DNA of 23,610 nt. Origin: Acidiferrobacterales bacterium (lineage in GTDB: Bacteria; Pseudomonadota; Gammaproteobacteria; Acidiferrobacterales; Sulfurifustaceae). Below the pieces are notes generated by a model, which was not told the origin of the DNA, made no database searches, and saw only the letters and a program-made list of their open reading frames with translations. The position numbers were made by a program, and so were the translations under genes. Numbering within the stretch: the stretch's first letter is position 1; the number at the start of each line of letters is the position of its first letter. Positions 22,487 to 23,610 of the stretch are shown in pieces. The stretch covers positions 1 to 23,610 of the forward strand of contig CAKKQL010000185.1 in NCBI GenBank assembly GCA_919902095.1, given 5' to 3'.

Positions 22487-22508
22487 GTTCCGCCTTATAA
22501 GGCGGAAC
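22487..22508. repeat. Perfect 22-bp palindrome
   Basis: The half-site GTTCCGCCTTA (22487-22497) is followed at once by its exact reverse complement. It lies between the S24-like gene and the first cassette, 19 bp outside the cassette core. It could be an operator, a terminator stem without T-run, or part of the recipient recombination site. Confidence 0.7.
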
Positions 22509-22635
22509 CGATTCGTGAAAAATGTCGGATTGTTCCGGCCAATCAATCGGCTGACTGCGAATGCTCATTGCCCCCTGAACCGGAATACATGGAATCACGT
22601 TTTCTGCTTCCCTGCCAATCAAGGCCATTTCGGTT

Positions 22636-23022
22636 TCAGTCGTAACGCTTGTGCTCGGCGCGCCGGCGACCGGCGCGCTGGGTGACAACGCCGCGCACGC
22701 GGAAGCTCTCGGTAATCTCCACCGCCGGATAGGCTTCATTCACGGCCTTCAGGAATTTGCGCTCGCCCTCGATCCAGAACTGGCGGAAGGTGGTCTCGCC
22801 CTGGTAGTCGATGACGACGTAGGCGCCGTGGGCGGCCGGCATGCCGGGCTCGACGATGATGACATGCCCTTCCAGAAATTCCGGCGCCATGCTGTCGCCC
22901 AGCACGCGCAACGCGTAGGGTTCAAGTTCGGCGCAGCCGTGAATCTCGGCCTCGGCGCCCTTCGGCTCCGGCGCCGTGACGATCGGGATCGGGATGACTT
23001 TCGCTTTGAGTTTCTCGCTCAT
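22636..23022 (-). CDS. S24/LexA-like protein without DNA-binding domain
   Basis: 128 aa. The ATG at 23020-23022 has GAGG at ideal distance (GAGG, 6 nt, ATG); another ATG 6 nt upstream overlaps that site. The protein is the C-terminal half of LexA-type S24 peptidases: ALRVLGDSMAPEFLEGHVII with catalytic Ser44, then GAYVVIDYQGETTFRQFWIE. At the place of the LexA lysine (VTVKRL) it has Arg80 (TTFRQF). No helix-turn-helix precedes it. From memory a family of short 'S24 peptidases' with FRQ and a VVxQRAGRRR tail exists in gammaproteobacteria, without known function. It follows the TetR-like gene by 16 bp, so they form an operon. Self-cleavage is doubtful without lysine. Confidence 0.88.
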   Translation of the reverse strand: MSEKLKAKVIPIPIVTAPEPKGAEAEIHGCAELEPYALRVLGDSMAPEFLEGHVIIVEPGMPAAHGAYVVIDYQGETTFRQFWIEGERKFLKAVNEAYPAVEITESFRVRGVVTQRAGRRRAEHKRYD

Positions 23023-23038
23023 ATACATCCTCGATGTT

Positions 23039-23610
23039 TCAGGCACCGGCGCCCGGCGGCGACGCCGGCGCCTCGGCGCGTGGGCGTATCCGGTCGCACA
23101 TGCTCTCCACGCGCTCGGCACGACCGAGCAGGCGGTTCAGAAATTCCGCCGTGCGCCGCGCACCTTCCGATTCGTCTCGCATCCAGTAGGCAAACGTCGT
23201 GAGATAAATGCCCGTGTGCCCCACTTCCTCGAATGCGCGCCGCGGCAGCGCCGCGCGGCAACCCGCCGCCTCGCGCCACCACTGCACGGTGCGTGAGACG
23301 CGCAGCAGGCCGGCGACCTGGTAATGCACATGCCCGGGCTCAAGCTTGTTGACGATCATCTGGCGCGTCGGGCGCCGGTGCGTTGCCAATGCCGCAAGCC
23401 AAGCCATGAGCATGCGGTGCAGCCGCGCGCGCATCGGTAACGCCGCCACCTCGATCCGCGCGGCTTCGCGCAGCATCGCGGCATCGGCGCGGTCGAACCA
23501 GGCGTCCACGATGTCTTCCTTCTCGCGGAAATGCGCGCGCACGTCGTCGAGCGTCATGCCGAGCGCGGCCGCCACTTGATGCAGACGCACCGCCTCCCAC
23601 GACGACTGCT
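23039..23610 (-). CDS. TetR-family regulator (N-terminus beyond window edge)
   Basis: 190 codons are in the window and the frame stays open to the right edge (QSSWEAVRLHQVAAALGMTL). HQVAAALGMTLDDVRAHFREKEDIVDAWFDRAD is the second half of a TetR DNA-binding domain (turn and recognition helix with FREKEDIVDAWF). A helical ligand domain follows (MRARLHRMLMAWLAALATHR ... GIYLTTFAYWMRDESEGARR). The effector is unknown. The downstream S24-like gene begins 16 bp after the stop, on the same strand, and may be regulated with it. A GTG at 23588-23590 is internal and is not proposed as start. Confidence 0.85.
   Translation of the reverse strand, partial: QSSWEAVRLHQVAAALGMTLDDVRAHFREKEDIVDAWFDRADAAMLREAARIEVAALPMRARLHRMLMAWLAALATHRRPTRQMIVNKLEPGHVHYQVAGLLRVSRTVQWWREAAGCRAALPRRAFEEVGHTGIYLTTFAYWMRDESEGARRTAEFLNRLLGRAERVESMCDRIRPRAEAPASPPGAGA

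Noticed and set aside
22454..22546. N-terminal extension of the TOPRIM-like protein from the ATG at 22546
   Set aside because: It would run through the cassette boundary at 22462-22468 and the 22-bp palindrome, whereas the ATG at 22453 lies directly inside the cassette.

Overview
The window is a GC-rich proteobacterial chromosome segment. Dodecin, MarC, SlyD, RhlE, GlnK-AmtB, endonuclease V and CFA synthase, with an FNR/DNR-type box and an NtrC-type box, point to a gammaproteobacterium, perhaps a sulfur- or nitrogen-cycling line; the genus cannot be told from the sequence. Most of it is ordinary core genome. Positions from about 18,860 to 22,620 are accessory DNA, and the cassette part (20,812-22,453) is visibly richer in A+T.

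Layout. 1-2522 (minus): tripartite ABC efflux operon (periplasmic adaptor, FtsX-type permease, start of the ATPase). 2575-3868 (minus): small DUF2007/zinc-ribbon protein, dodecin, MarC membrane protein. 4064-6811: an FNR-type promoter drives a two-CBS-domain protein on plus; convergent to it lies a minus-strand pair, a metallophosphoesterase followed 3 bp later by a Ser/Thr kinase fused to a universal stress protein domain. 6931-8751: M28 metallopeptidase and endonuclease V. 9017-11553: RhlE-type helicase, glycine-rich RRM protein and SlyD, an RNA/protein-folding group. 11555-13459: hypothetical protein, YpsA/molybdenum-carrier-like protein, alpha/beta hydrolase. 13481-15360: NtrC box, glnK, amtB and a strong terminator, a classical ammonium-sensing and uptake operon. 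15463-18856: half-size EamA transporter, a membrane-anchored unknown and CFA synthase.

Accessory part. A HigB-HigA toxin-antitoxin pair (19,048-19,631) with a 19-bp operator is bracketed by two direct-repeat remnants of a HicB antitoxin gene. Next to it are three consecutive integron-type gene cassettes, all on minus, with two intact attC sites (20,745-20,807 and 21,317-21,397) and a third attC cut off after its inverse core (about 20,086-20,092). In each case the first bases of the cassette complement the inverse core of its own attC, which is the diagnostic signature. No integron integrase is in the window, so this looks like a cluster of attC sites lacking an integrase, or the tail of an array. 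Cargo: a secreted protein, a protein with an Rx4H motif of HEPN RNases, and a TOPRIM-like protein with an N-terminal cysteine cluster. The last two are the best candidates for an undescribed (possibly phage-defence) function.

The right edge carries a DNA-binding-domain-free S24/LexA-like protein and a partial TetR-type regulator in one minus-strand unit.
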